Positions 13,438-22,075 of a stretch of DNA of 33,655 nt are shown here, one piece after another. The notes under the pieces are model-generated. The model made no database searches. It worked only from the letters and a program-made list of their open reading frames with translations, and was not told where the DNA came from. This DNA comes from Clostridia bacterium. Lineage in GTDB: Bacteria > Bacillota > Clostridia > Oscillospirales > CAG-272. The stretch spans positions 1 to 33,655 of the forward strand of contig JAFTIN010000013.1 of assembly GCA_017456895.1 (NCBI GenBank). The letters run 5' to 3'. Within the stretch, counting starts at the first letter, position 1, and every line of letters starts with the position of its first letter. The translations under genes were made by a program, and so were the position numbers.

Positions 13438-15657
13438 ATGAAAACAATATCACTTAACGGAATATGGAACGTAAGAGGCAGAAAAGAGGGCTATCCCGAC
13501 ACGGAGATCAGACTCTCTGCCGAGGTGCCGGGCTGTGTTCAGCTCGACCTGTCGAGGGAGGGGTATCTTCCCGCCGATCTCTATATGGGCGAAAATATAA
13601 GGGAGGCAGAGAAGTTTGAGGGCCACGAATGGTGGTATGAAACGAGCTTTGAGTGCCCCCGTGTGAAAAATAACGTATATTTGGTGTTCGAGGGCGTGGA
13701 CTGTCTTGCGGACTATTATCTCAACGGCGAGTGGATCGGGGAGAGCGAAAACGCGCTGATCCATCACGAGTTCAGAGTGGACGGCTGCCTCCAAGACGGT
13801 GAGAATACTCTCACGGTACATATACGCTCCGCGATGAACTATGCGAGGGAGCAGGACTACCCGATAAGATCGCTTCTCAGCATCAATCCCGACGGCTCGT
13901 ATTTACGCAAGCCTCCGCACTCCTTCGGATGGGATATTATGCCCAGGGCGGTGACCGCGGGGCTCTGGCGCGGAGTCAGACTTGAGGTAAGAGATGAGAT
14001 ATACTTCTCTCAGGCCTACGCTGTGGCAAAGGTTGGGGAGTCGAGATTCTTCTATACGCTCGAGTGCGAATATGAGAATGTCTCAGACGTTGAGATAGAG
14101 CTTGATTTCTCCTCGGGCGAGAGCGTACTCAAAAAGCGCTTTCCCGCCTTCAAGAGGGGAGGCGTGTGCACTTTTTCCATAGAAAACCCAAAGCTTTGGT
14201 ACCCTTATGGCTACGGTGAAGCGAATATTTACGACGGCGAGGCGAGGATATACAAGGGCGGCGAGCTCGTCCACGTAAGACCTGTGAGCTTCGGTGTGCG
14301 CGAGGTAGTGCTTGACAGACGCGACCCCGACGGCGCCGACAACGGACAGTTCCGCTTCCTTATCAACGGAGTGGAGATTATGTGCCGCGGCTCAAATTGG
14401 GTACCGCTCGACGCCTTCCACTGCCGTGACGCTTCAAGATATGAAAGAGCGCTTGCTCTTGTCAAGGATATAGGCTGCAATATACTCCGCTGTTGGGGCG
14501 GTAACGTGTACGAGGATCATTACTTCTTCGACTTCTGCGACAGAAACGGAATTATGGTATGGCAGGACTTCTCGATGGCGTGCGGTCAGTACCCCGAGAC
14601 CGAGGAGTTCATCGAGAATATAAGAGCCGAGGTCACCTCGGTCATCAGAAAGCTCCGTCAGCATCCCTCGATAGTTTTGTGGGCGGGAGACAACGAGGTT
14701 GATGCCTGCTTCCCCGAATATAACCCCAACGACAACTACTTAACGCGCCACGTAATTCTCGCGTGTGTGAGGGATAACGATCTTGACAGACCCTATCTTC
14801 CGTCCTCTCCCTATATTTCCGAGAGGATGTACCGAGGGGGTGAGCGCTCGCAGATCCACGGCTCAAGACTGGTTGAGGATCACCTCTGGGGACCTCGCGA
14901 CTACTTCAAGAGCGACTTCTACAAGGGCAACCGCGCGCACTTTGTCAGCGAGACGGGTTACCACGGTTGTCCGTCGCTTGAATCCATAAAGAAATTTATC
15001 ACGCCCCCACGCGTTTGGCCGTATAAGGATAACCCCGAGTGGATACTTCACTCCACCGATCAGAGGGGCAACAACTCAAGAGTAATGCTGATGGAAAAGC
15101 AGGTAAGACAGCTCTTCGGCCTCGTACCTACCGAGCCCGAGGATTACATACTCGCCTCGCAGATCTCCCAGGCTGAGGCGAAAAAATACTTCATTGAGCG
15201 TATGAGAGTCGGACGTCCCGACAAGACGGGAATTATCTGGTGGAATCTGCTTGACGGATGGCCTCAGATGTCGGATGCCGTGGTGGATTATTACTTCGAA
15301 AAGAAGCTCGCCTACTCATATATCAAGCGCTCGCAGGCTCCCTTCGTTATCGCGGCGGACGAGCTCACAAACTGGCATTTGCCTATCTTTGCCTGCAACG
15401 ATACCTTGAAGGAGAAGAAGGGGCATCTTAAGGTTAAGGTGGCGCTCACCGACGAGGTGATATACGAGTGCGGCTTCACCGCGAAGGCAAACACGAGCAC
15501 CCTTATCGCAAGACTGCCTATTATGTACTCTGACGAGAGAATACTGATACTGGAGTGGACGGCTGACGGTGAGGACGGCTTCAACCACTACGTCCTCGGC
15601 AATCCTCCGCTTTTGTTTGATTACTACCGCTCAGTGATGGAAAGGTACGGACTTTAA
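13438..15657 (+). CDS. GH2 beta-mannosidase-like glycoside hydrolase
   Basis: 739 residues from ATG 13438 (GGAG at 13429-13432); the in-frame upstream start at 13360 would translate the hairpin array and is rejected. Domains in order: sugar-binding jelly roll (about 1-170), immunoglobulin-like sandwich, TIM barrel (about 290-600), C-terminal sandwich. The acid/base glutamate is E420 in LWAGDNEVD and the likely nucleophile is E505 in FVSETGYHG, both in beta-mannosidase-type settings. It hydrolyses terminal beta-mannosyl (or similar) residues; the absence of a signal peptide means intracellular action. Its stop overlaps the kinase start. Mannosidase rather than glucuronidase or galactosidase is judged by motif context only. 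Confidence 0.88.
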   Translation: MKTISLNGIWNVRGRKEGYPDTEIRLSAEVPGCVQLDLSREGYLPADLYMGENIREAEKFEGHEWWYETSFECPRVKNNVYLVFEGVDCLADYYLNGEWIGESENALIHHEFRVDGCLQDGENTLTVHIRSAMNYAREQDYPIRSLLSINPDGSYLRKPPHSFGWDIMPRAVTAGLWRGVRLEVRDEIYFSQAYAVAKVGESRFFYTLECEYENVSDVEIELDFSSGESVLKKRFPAFKRGGVCTFSIENPKLWYPYGYGEANIYDGEARIYKGGELVHVRPVSFGVREVVLDRRDPDGADNGQFRFLINGVEIMCRGSNWVPLDAFHCRDASRYERALALVKDIGCNILRCWGGNVYEDHYFFDFCDRNGIMVWQDFSMACGQYPETEEFIENIRAEVTSVIRKLRQHPSIVLWAGDNEVDACFPEYNPNDNYLTRHVILACVRDNDLDRPYLPSSPYISERMYRGGERSQIHGSRLVEDHLWGPRDYFKSDFYKGNRAHFVSETGYHGCPSLESIKKFITPPRVWPYKDNPEWILHSTDQRGNNSRVMLMEKQVRQLFGLVPTEPEDYILASQISQAEAKKYFIERMRVGRPDKTGIIWWNLLDGWPQMSDAVVDYYFEKKLAYSYIKRSQAPFVIAADELTNWHLPIFACNDTLKEKKGHLKVKVALTDEVIYECGFTAKANTSTLIARLPIMYSDERILILEWTADGEDGFNHYVLGNPPLLFDYYRSVMERYGL

Positions 15658-16604
15658 TGTATATACTTGGATTTGATATAGGCGGTACAAAGTGCGCCGT
15701 CAATACCGCTTTTTGGGATGGCGAGAGGGTGACGCTCCTGAAGAAAGAAAAGTGCCCGACCGACCTCTCGATACCTCCCGAGAAAATGATAGATAAGCTT
15801 ATCAAGATGGCGGAGGGAATACTTGACGGCAGGCCCGACTCCATCGGCATTTCCTCGGGCGGTCCGCTCGACTCCGAGCGTGGCGTAATACTCGGTCCGC
15901 CGAACCTTCCGGGGTGGGGGCGTGTTGAGATAAAGAGGCAGATTGAGGAGCATTTCGGCGTATCCTCGCACCTTGAGAACGATGCTAACGCCTCGGCTGT
16001 TGCCGAGTGGAAGTTCGGCGCGGGAAGGGGTACACGTAATATGGTATTCCTCACCTTTGGCACAGGCCTTGGCGCGGGACTTATCCTTGACGGAAGACTT
16101 TACCGCGGCACTAACGGAAACGCAGGTGAGGTCGGACATATAAGACTTGCGCCCGAGGGTCCCGTGGGCTTTGGCAAGGCAGGATCGTTTGAGGGCTTCG
16201 CGAGCGGAGGCGGAATAGGTAGACTCGGGTGGAGCAAGGCTCGGGAGGCTGCCATAGAGGGAGTGATCCCATCCTACTATCACGAGGGAATGGACGAAAG
16301 CGAAGTTACCGCGGGTACGGTTGCCGAGGCGGCATTTCTTGGGGATAAGACCGCAAGAGAGGTATACCGCATATCGGGTGAGAAGCTCGGGCGCGGACTC
16401 TCGGTGCTTATCGATATACTCAATCCCGAGCGGATAGTTATAGGAAGTGTGTTTGCAAGAAGCGGTGAGTTGCTTCGCGAGGCTATGGAAAAGGAGCTTG
16501 AGGCTGAGGCACTCGCGCCCTCGCTCGAGGTGTGCAGGGTAGTACCCGCTGAGTTAGGTGAAAATATCGGTGACTACGCATCGATCGCCGCGGCACTGCT
16601 CTGA
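15657..16604 (+). CDS. ROK-family sugar kinase
   Basis: 315 residues. ATP-binding DIGGTK (7-12), catalytic D109 in LENDANASA, phosphate loop LTFGTGLGAG (132-141), and sugar-binding E158 and H161 in GNAGEVGHI. The zinc cysteines usual in ROK kinases (CxCGxxGCxE) are missing; the equivalent stretch reads GPVGFGKAGSFEGFASG, so this belongs to the zinc-free branch. It phosphorylates a hexose released by the upstream hydrolases, probably at C6; glucose, mannose, allose or an N-acetylhexosamine are all possible. The ATG overlaps the GH2 stop by one base (TAATG). Confidence 0.9.
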   Translation: MYILGFDIGGTKCAVNTAFWDGERVTLLKKEKCPTDLSIPPEKMIDKLIKMAEGILDGRPDSIGISSGGPLDSERGVILGPPNLPGWGRVEIKRQIEEHFGVSSHLENDANASAVAEWKFGAGRGTRNMVFLTFGTGLGAGLILDGRLYRGTNGNAGEVGHIRLAPEGPVGFGKAGSFEGFASGGGIGRLGWSKAREAAIEGVIPSYYHEGMDESEVTAGTVAEAAFLGDKTAREVYRISGEKLGRGLSVLIDILNPERIVIGSVFARSGELLREAMEKELEAEALAPSLEVCRVVPAELGENIGDYASIAAALL

Positions 16605-16625
16605 GGCTTTTGTAAAGGAGATATT

Positions 16626-17249
16626 ATGATTAAAGAATTGATAAAAAGGTATCCGGCGCTTGAGTGCTGTAAGGAGCAGATAGAGGCGGCGAGGGATACT
16701 CTGATAGAGTGCTATGAAAAGGGCGGAAAGCTGCTTCTGTGCGGAAACGGCGGCAGCTCTGCCGATTGCGATCATATCGTTGGTGAGCTGATGAAGGGCT
16801 TCCTTCTTAAAAGACCGATCAACGAGGCGGATAAAGCGAGAATGAGGGCTGACTCTCCCGAGCTTTCCGACAAGACGCTTAACAGTCTGCAGATGGGACT
16901 TCCCGCGATTTCGCTCACCTCGATAAATGCTCTTAACTCCGCCTTTGCTAACGACGTTGACCCCGAGCTTATCTACGCTCAGTCGGTATTTGCTCTTGGT
17001 AAGGCAGATGACGTGCTCATCGCCATCAGCACCTCGGGTAACGCAAGGAACGTATGCGAGGCTGCAAGGGTGGCAAAGGCCGTGGGAGTGAAGGTCATAG
17101 CCCTTACTGGAAGGGATGGCGGCGACCTGAAGAAGATTTCCGACGTGTGCATTATAGCGCCCGAGAGCGAGACCTATAGGATCCAAGAATTACACCTGCC
17201 CATCTATCACTATCTTTGCGCTGAGGTGGAAAAGCACTTTTTTGGATAA
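16626..17249 (+). CDS. SIS-domain sugar-phosphate isomerase (GmhA-like)
   Basis: 207 residues, ATG 16626 behind AAAGGAG. The SIS fold shows CGNGGSSADCDHIVGEL (near 39-55) and a second phosphate-binding segment ISTSGNARNV (near 135). Length and motifs resemble sedoheptulose-7-phosphate isomerase GmhA, but no heptose pathway genes are present. Next to a ROK kinase and GH2 enzyme it may isomerise or bind the phosphorylated sugar from the operon. It starts 21 bases after the kinase stop. Confidence 0.87.
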   Translation: MIKELIKRYPALECCKEQIEAARDTLIECYEKGGKLLLCGNGGSSADCDHIVGELMKGFLLKRPINEADKARMRADSPELSDKTLNSLQMGLPAISLTSINALNSAFANDVDPELIYAQSVFALGKADDVLIAISTSGNARNVCEAARVAKAVGVKVIALTGRDGGDLKKISDVCIIAPESETYRIQELHLPIYHYLCAEVEKHFFG

Positions 17250-17273
17250 TTGTAACCCGAAAGGAATGAAAAA

Positions 17274-17786
17274 ATGAAAAAGTTGATAGCTTTTGTATGC
17301 TTAATATCGGTGTGCTTAACTCTATTTTCCTGTGATCCCGTAGGACATAAGGCTGGGGATTGGCTGGAGCCCGAAAGAATATCAAGCATTGAACTGATAC
17401 AGTATGACAACTATGAGCAAAAAACATTTGATTCATGGCCTGAGAGTAAATACAAATTCAGACAACTTCTATTCTTTGATGAGACTAAAGTAACGGTTCT
17501 TAAAACGCTAAACAAAGAGGACGTGCCCGAGTTTGTTGAGACCGTATCTGAAATGCATATTTGGAGCGGTTATTATCTCTTTAATTCCCCAAAGGATAAA
17601 TGTATAAGAATTAATTATTCCGACGGTAGCTACACTGTAATCTATGCTGACCCTGAGCAAGTCTACAAGGGCAAAGGGTTTGTCGCAGAGTATGCGTCGG
17701 ACGGAGAGGTAAAAATATATTGGGGCTCTGTCGGTAATATAGATGAATACGATAGTTTGATCGAACTTTTTGAATACGAGACTTAA
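17274..17786 (+). CDS. Unknown lipoprotein
   Basis: 170 residues. The N-terminus MKKLIAFVCLISVCLTLFSC is a lipoprotein signal with a lipobox ending at C20, so the mature protein is tethered to the outer face of the membrane. The remainder is acidic, rich in Tyr and Asp, and looks like a small beta-rich domain; I recognise no family. The ribosome site is GAAAGGA. It sits 24 bases after the SIS gene and may ride on that transcript, but its base composition is more AT-rich, so it may be an insertion at the operon's end. A bidirectional terminator follows. Confidence 0.8.
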   Translation: MKKLIAFVCLISVCLTLFSCDPVGHKAGDWLEPERISSIELIQYDNYEQKTFDSWPESKYKFRQLLFFDETKVTVLKTLNKEDVPEFVETVSEMHIWSGYYLFNSPKDKCIRINYSDGSYTVIYADPEQVYKGKGFVAEYASDGEVKIYWGSVGNIDEYDSLIELFEYET

Positions 17787-17824
17787 CGAGACTATTGCGC
17801 ATTTTCATTTTGTTTCTCAAACAT

Positions 17825-17858
17825 AAAAAGCCAATCTCAACACCGAGATTGGCTTTTT
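17825..17858. terminator. Bidirectional terminator between convergent genes
   Basis: AAAAAGCCAATCTC (17825-17838) pairs with GAGATTGGCTTTTT (17845-17858). A T-run on either strand lets it serve both the plus-strand operon and the minus-strand acyltransferase. The AAAAAGCCAA/TTGGCTTTTT frame recurs at 28869-28904. Confidence 0.9.
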
Positions 17859-17872
17859 CTATTACATTTTAC

Positions 17873-17918
17873 GGACAGACGTGTAGCGAAGCGAAACCAA
17901 AGGCGAGACGGTCTGTCC
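17873..17918. repeat. Modular palindromic repeat, short form
   Basis: Outer stem GGACAGAC (17873-17880) and GTCTGTCC (17911-17918). The loop carries GTAGCGAAGCGAAACC (17883-17898) and AGGCGAGAC (17901-17909), both identical to parts of the 29120-29200 scaffold. The inner variable hairpin of the longer copies is absent here. Confidence 0.75.
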
Positions 17919-17947
17919 CTACGAATAATGTTCTAATATGTCAACTG

Positions 17948-19249
17948 TTATTTACTTATTTGATGATTAAGGTGCTCCTGCCAAGCGATTTTATATATCT
18001 CCTCTGTGGCAAGTCGCGCCTTTGCCACGGGTATAGTCTGATCCTTGGGGAAGCAGTAGTAGATACAGTCGGGGCCGGAAAGGGCGATGATGTCGCCTAC
18101 CTCGTAGAAGTTGAAGTCTGCGCAGATGGAGTGTGAGGAGAGGGGCTTGTGCTCGTAGTTTATCTCACCGTCATCACTCGTCAGTCTAAAGCCTTCCTTG
18201 GTGTGTACGAGTCTGCCTTCGCCTACTCCGTGGACGCCCTTGGTGTCAACGCTGATCCAGATATCCACGGGTGTGTCGAGCAGGTACTTGCCCTCCTCGA
18301 TCTCGCGCCTTACCTCCTCTCGCTCCCACCTGTACCAGTCGGGAACGTGGGTGAAGGATTCGTCCGTGTCATCTATTGCGATAAGCTCGCCGTATTCGCT
18401 GAGCTCGTATTTTGCTCCGCACTTCTCGCAGGTGAGGTGTATGCCCTTGCCGACCATCTTACCCTCGGTCTTACATTCGGGGCACTTGTAGAGGAGTCTT
18501 TCAAGTCCGTCTGCTCTGAAGTCCTCGGAGATCCTTACCTTATTCTCCTTCTGCCACTTGAAGGAGTCGAAGGAGAACTGCTCGTTTATCACGGCGTTTA
18601 TCTCATCGACCGACATATCCTTTATCTGCTCCTTTGAGAGCAGGTACTCGACCGTGGCAGATACCTTGACCTTTCTTCTCTGGAGATTGTTGTAGAGAGG
18701 GTCGCGGGAGAAGGCGCCGTAGGTCTTGATCATAACGAGGGGAATACCCAGCATTTTCACACACTTACCGATCGTGTCGGCCATAGTCGTTGCAGTACCG
18801 TCGAGGGTGTAGCCCGCCTCGGGGAACATCACGACGTTGCTCTTTAGCTTCTTTGCGGTATATATCATATCTCTTACGAGAGTTGTGTCGGAGTAAAATT
18901 TCTTGGTGGGTATGCAGCCGATCTGTCTCATTAGCCACTCCTTGCCGAAGAAGGCGTCGGTGGTCGCGACGATGTTGAAGGGCTTCGGATAGAGTACGGT
19001 CGCCGCGATCTCAAGGTCGATAAAGCTTGAGTGATTCATCAGGTAGAATGCGTTCTCACCCTTTTCGAGCTTATCCATACCGATGCTTTGGAACTTGAAT
19101 TTGGTCGCCATAAGGTCGGGGACAGACACCAGCCTCATCAGAGTTCTGAAAAAGATGTTGGGCTTCTTCGGCTTTATATGCGGGTGGTTTCTCGCCTTAT
19201 ATTCATCGATGATCTGTCTGTATGAGCCGTTCTTTACCTTGATCTTCAT
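17948..19249 (-). CDS. PlsC-type acyltransferase with C-terminal zinc ribbon
   Basis: 433 residues from ATG 19249, which has GAAAGG eight bases upstream; the longer TTG start at 19300 lies at the predicted transcription start and is rejected. The acyltransferase block holds NHSSFID (H-x4-D) and FPEAGYTLDG, typical of 1-acyl-glycerol-3-phosphate acyltransferases that make phosphatidic acid at the membrane. Beyond the catalytic domain is a zinc-ribbon-like CPEC ... CEKCG stretch and a long acidic tail, which the minimal PlsC (~240 aa) lacks. Its role may thus be a specialised lipid or protein acylation. Monocistronic, with its own promoter. Confidence 0.85.
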   Translation of the reverse strand: MKIKVKNGSYRQIIDEYKARNHPHIKPKKPNIFFRTLMRLVSVPDLMATKFKFQSIGMDKLEKGENAFYLMNHSSFIDLEIAATVLYPKPFNIVATTDAFFGKEWLMRQIGCIPTKKFYSDTTLVRDMIYTAKKLKSNVVMFPEAGYTLDGTATTMADTIGKCVKMLGIPLVMIKTYGAFSRDPLYNNLQRRKVKVSATVEYLLSKEQIKDMSVDEINAVINEQFSFDSFKWQKENKVRISEDFRADGLERLLYKCPECKTEGKMVGKGIHLTCEKCGAKYELSEYGELIAIDDTDESFTHVPDWYRWEREEVRREIEEGKYLLDTPVDIWISVDTKGVHGVGEGRLVHTKEGFRLTSDDGEINYEHKPLSSHSICADFNFYEVGDIIALSGPDCIYYCFPKDQTIPVAKARLATEEIYKIAWQEHLNHQISK

Positions 19250-19309
19250 AACGTTAGCCTTTCGGTTTTTAAAATGTCGTGTGAGGTACTTTTTGGACAA
19301 TTCTGATAT

Positions 19310-19338
19310 ATTGTAACATAAACGTGGGTGTTTGTCAA
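19310..19338 (-). promoter_or_regulatory. Promoter of the acyltransferase gene
   Basis: On the minus strand TTGACA (19338-19333), a 17-base spacer and TACAAT (19315-19310). The start near 19303 supports choosing ATG 19249. Confidence 0.85.
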
Positions 19339-19514
19339 TTATTTTTTTATAGGTGTCACTCTTGACGCCGTTCCATAGCGCGCGTCTTTATCTCATATTT
19401 TTGAAGGCTCGCGCTCCTCTATGTAAAACAACACGGGATATCCGGTGTTCGTACGTTGAAAAGCAAGAATTGTATTTTTATGTGTTTTTTGGCAAAAATG
19501 ACAACTATAATATA

Positions 19515-19553
19515 CAAAAAAGAGCAAAACGGAAGAAAACCGCCTTGCTCTTT
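19515..19553 (-). terminator. Terminator of the yifB-tcdA operon
   Basis: Read on the minus strand, AAAGAGCAA ... CGG pairs with CCG ... TTGCTCTTT (arms 19540-19553 and 19519-19532), followed by TTTTTTGTATA. It lies 4 bases after the tcdA stop. The stretch 19339-19514 holds no gene. Confidence 0.8.
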
Positions 19554-19556
19554 ATC

Positions 19557-20243
19557 TTATTTGATCATATCCTTGATGATCTCTCCCGCCATAATAAGGC
19601 CTACCACGGAGGGCACGAAGGAGACGCTTCCCGGAGTTCTTTCGCCGCTTGGATTTATCGGCGGCTCGTCCGAGAAAACGACCTTGAGGTGACTGACACC
19701 TCTTTTTCTAAGCTCCGTGCGGATCACCTTTGCCAAAGGATCGGTGTGAGTCTTGGAGATATCCGCGACCTTGAAGCGAGTTGGATCGAGCTTATTACCC
19801 GCTCCCATAGATGAGATCATCGGCACACCCTTTGCGTTCGCCTCGGTGATGAGGTACAGCTTCGACCTTACCGAGTCGATACAGTCGGCCACGTAATCAA
19901 ATCCGTCGAGGGGGAGGGAGGAGTCCTCGGAGTAAAATTCGGTGACGGTAGTCACTATACACTCGGGATTTATATCGGCTATCCTCTCCTTCATAGCCTC
20001 GGCCTTATATTTACCGACCGTCGATACGGTGGCTATGATCTGTCGGTTAAGATTTGACACGGATACCGTGTCGGAGTCGATGAGAGTTAACCTTCCGACG
20101 CCTGCTCTTGCCAAGGCCTCGGCCAAAAAACCGCCGACACCGCCTATGCCGAAGATGGCAACGTGCGAGCTTTTCAGCTTATCCACCGCCCCACTGCCGA
20201 GCATCATCTCGGTGCGGGTGTAGATGCTTTCCTTGTTTTCCAC
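19557..20243 (-). CDS. tcdA: tRNA threonylcarbamoyladenosine dehydratase (TcdA/CsdL)
   Basis: 228 residues, GTG start at 20243 with GAGAGG seven bases upstream. It is an E1-like ThiF/MoeB-fold enzyme: GIGGVGGFLAEALARAG binds ATP, followed by LIDSDTVSVSNLNRQ. It cyclises t6A at position 37 of ANN-decoding tRNAs using ATP. The C-terminus ending SVVGLIMAGEIIKDMI is typical for the short Bacillota form, about 40 residues shorter than the E. coli protein. It starts three bases after the yifB stop, so the pair is an operon. Confidence 0.9.
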   Translation of the reverse strand: MENKESIYTRTEMMLGSGAVDKLKSSHVAIFGIGGVGGFLAEALARAGVGRLTLIDSDTVSVSNLNRQIIATVSTVGKYKAEAMKERIADINPECIVTTVTEFYSEDSSLPLDGFDYVADCIDSVRSKLYLITEANAKGVPMISSMGAGNKLDPTRFKVADISKTHTDPLAKVIRTELRKRGVSHLKVVFSDEPPINPSGERTPGSVSFVPSVVGLIMAGEIIKDMIK

Positions 20244-20246
20244 TTC

Positions 20247-21794
20247 TCAACCTCTCTTCCAGTACTTGCGGTCGAGCGAGCGGTACATTATCGCCTCGGC
20301 GATGTGATCGGCGTTGATATTCTCACAGCCGTCGAGGTCAGCGATGGTTCTCGCCACCCTTAAGACTCTGTCGTGACCTCTTGCCGAGAGGCCGAGGGAT
20401 TCAAATGCATCTCTCATCAGGGTGGAGGCCTCCTCGTCGAGCGCGCAGTGACGTCTTAGCATCTCAACCGACATATTCGCGTTGAGCACGCCCGTCTTGT
20501 CGCCCGAGCGGGCGAGTCTTTCGTTGGTAAACCTTCTTGCGGCGTTGACTCTCTCGCGGATCTTTGCCGAGGGCTCGCCGTGGTTGCCCTTGCCCGCTAT
20601 GTCGTCATAGGAGATGGAGGGCAGCTCTATTTCTATATCTATTCTGTCGAGCAGGGGACCGGATACCTTTTCCAGATATTTTGCCACGGTCTGGGGGGTG
20701 CAGGTACATTTTTTGTTCGGGTCGCCGAAGTATCCGCATCTGCAGGGGTTCATCGCGCACACTAACATAAACTTGGATGGATAGGTCACCTTTGCCGCCG
20801 CTCGGGTTACCGTCACCACTCCGTCCTCGAGGGGCTGACGGAGCGACTCGCTCGTCCTCTTTGAAAATTCGGGCAGCTCGTCGAGGAAGAGTACGCCGTT
20901 ATGCGCCATGGATATCTCTCCGGGACGAGGGTAGGTACCGCCGCCGATAAGACCGGGGATCGTTACGGTATGGTGGGGCGAGCGGAAGGGACGGTCGGTG
21001 ATGAGTCCGCGCCTTAGCTTGCCGCTCACGGAATGTATCTTCGTGGTCTCGAGCGCCTCCTCAAAGTCCATATCCGGAAGGATGGAGGACAGTCTCTTGG
21101 CAAGCATGGATTTACCCGTGCCGGGAGGGCCTATCATCAATACGTTGTGGCCGCCTGCCGCCGCTATCTCGAGCGCTCTTTTCGCCTTAAGCTGGCCGCA
21201 CACGTCGTAGAAATCCGGCGCGTCCGAATGATTGGAAAGGTCGAGATCGGGCAGCGCAGAGGGGACGGGAGTCATACACGCCTCCCCCTTAAGGTGAGAG
21301 ACGAGCTCTTTAAGCGTCCTTACTCCGTATACGGTAATGCCTCCTACAACGGCCGCCTCGTCGCGGTTTGCGTATGGGACGTATATCTCCTTTTTGCCGA
21401 GGTCTCTTGCAGACACCGCCATGGGTAATACACCGGCTACTCCGCGCACCTCACCCGAGAGTGAAAGCTCTCCGAGTATGCACTTGTCGGAGAAGTCGTA
21501 CTCTCTCGGAATAACGCCGTCGCTCTGAAGGATAGCGCACATGATGGCGAGGTCAAAGACCGTGCCCTCTTTCTTGATGTCCGCGGGGGCAAGGTTGATC
21601 ATAAGATCCAGGGGAGGGAAGACATAACCGCTGTTTTCACAGGCGGACATTACTCTGTTTTTTGCCTCCTTTACCGCCGCGTCCGGAAGACCGACAAGCT
21701 CAAAGCGGGGCATCCTGTCCCATGCCGAGCACTCAACGGTAACCTCGAAGCCCTCTATACCGAGAACTCCGGATGAATATATCTTTGAAAGCAT
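20247..21794 (-). CDS. comM: YifB/ComM-family Mg-chelatase-like AAA+ ATPase
   Basis: 515 residues from ATG 21794, six bases after AAGGAG; a start 10 codons earlier is in frame but less well placed. An N-terminal Lon-protease-like domain (about 1-170) is followed by the AAA+ core with Walker A GPPGTGKSMLAK and Walker B LFLDELPEF, a cysteine cluster (MNPCRCGYFGDPNKKCTC) and the Mg-chelatase C-terminal domain. ComM is a DNA helicase that aids branch migration during natural transformation, although most carriers are not known to be competent. It heads a two-gene operon with tcdA. Confidence 0.92.
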   Translation of the reverse strand: MLSKIYSSGVLGIEGFEVTVECSAWDRMPRFELVGLPDAAVKEAKNRVMSACENSGYVFPPLDLMINLAPADIKKEGTVFDLAIMCAILQSDGVIPREYDFSDKCILGELSLSGEVRGVAGVLPMAVSARDLGKKEIYVPYANRDEAAVVGGITVYGVRTLKELVSHLKGEACMTPVPSALPDLDLSNHSDAPDFYDVCGQLKAKRALEIAAAGGHNVLMIGPPGTGKSMLAKRLSSILPDMDFEEALETTKIHSVSGKLRRGLITDRPFRSPHHTVTIPGLIGGGTYPRPGEISMAHNGVLFLDELPEFSKRTSESLRQPLEDGVVTVTRAAAKVTYPSKFMLVCAMNPCRCGYFGDPNKKCTCTPQTVAKYLEKVSGPLLDRIDIEIELPSISYDDIAGKGNHGEPSAKIRERVNAARRFTNERLARSGDKTGVLNANMSVEMLRRHCALDEEASTLMRDAFESLGLSARGHDRVLRVARTIADLDGCENINADHIAEAIMYRSLDRKYWKRG

Positions 21795-21825
21795 ACGCAT
21801 CTCCTTAAATTCGGATTTTAACATT

Positions 21826-21854
21826 ATTATACTTCATAAGCCTAAAGAAATCAA
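21826..21854 (-). promoter_or_regulatory. Promoter of the yifB-tcdA operon
   Basis: On the minus strand TTGATT (21854-21849), a 17-base spacer and TATAAT (21831-21826), about 30 bases upstream of the start at 21794. Confidence 0.75.
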
Positions 21855-21861
21855 GAGGTGG

Positions 21862-21952
21862 AAAAGATTATTTGGGCTTAGCAAAAAAAGAGGCTCGCCC
21901 TCGGTCGCGCTGCCAAAGGCTCGGCCGCCCGTGATGGCGAATTAAATCTTTT
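21862..21952. repeat. MITE-like palindromic element, copy 1
   Basis: The left end AAAAGATTATTTGGGC (21862-21877) resembles, in inverted form, the right end around 21936-21952 (GGCG ... AATCTTTT). The left end matches the terminal repeat of 27196-27319 in 13 of 16 bases. The interior holds no gene. Confidence 0.45.
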
Positions 21953-22004
21953 TGGTAAAAAAGTAGAACTTTGTGTTCAAAATACCCAAATATTTTAAAT
22001 CCCG

Positions 22005-22034
22005 TTGCAATGTTATTTTAAAATATGATATAAT
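22005..22034 (+). promoter_or_regulatory. Extended -10 promoter of the 980-aa secreted protein gene
   Basis: TTGCAA (22005-22010), an 18-base spacer and TATAAT (22029-22034) preceded by TGA. AAAAGGAG lies ahead of the ATG at 22076. Confidence 0.75.
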
Positions 22035-22075
22035 TTTCTCGATAAAAAATTTTCTGCGCGTAAAAGGAGAAAAAC

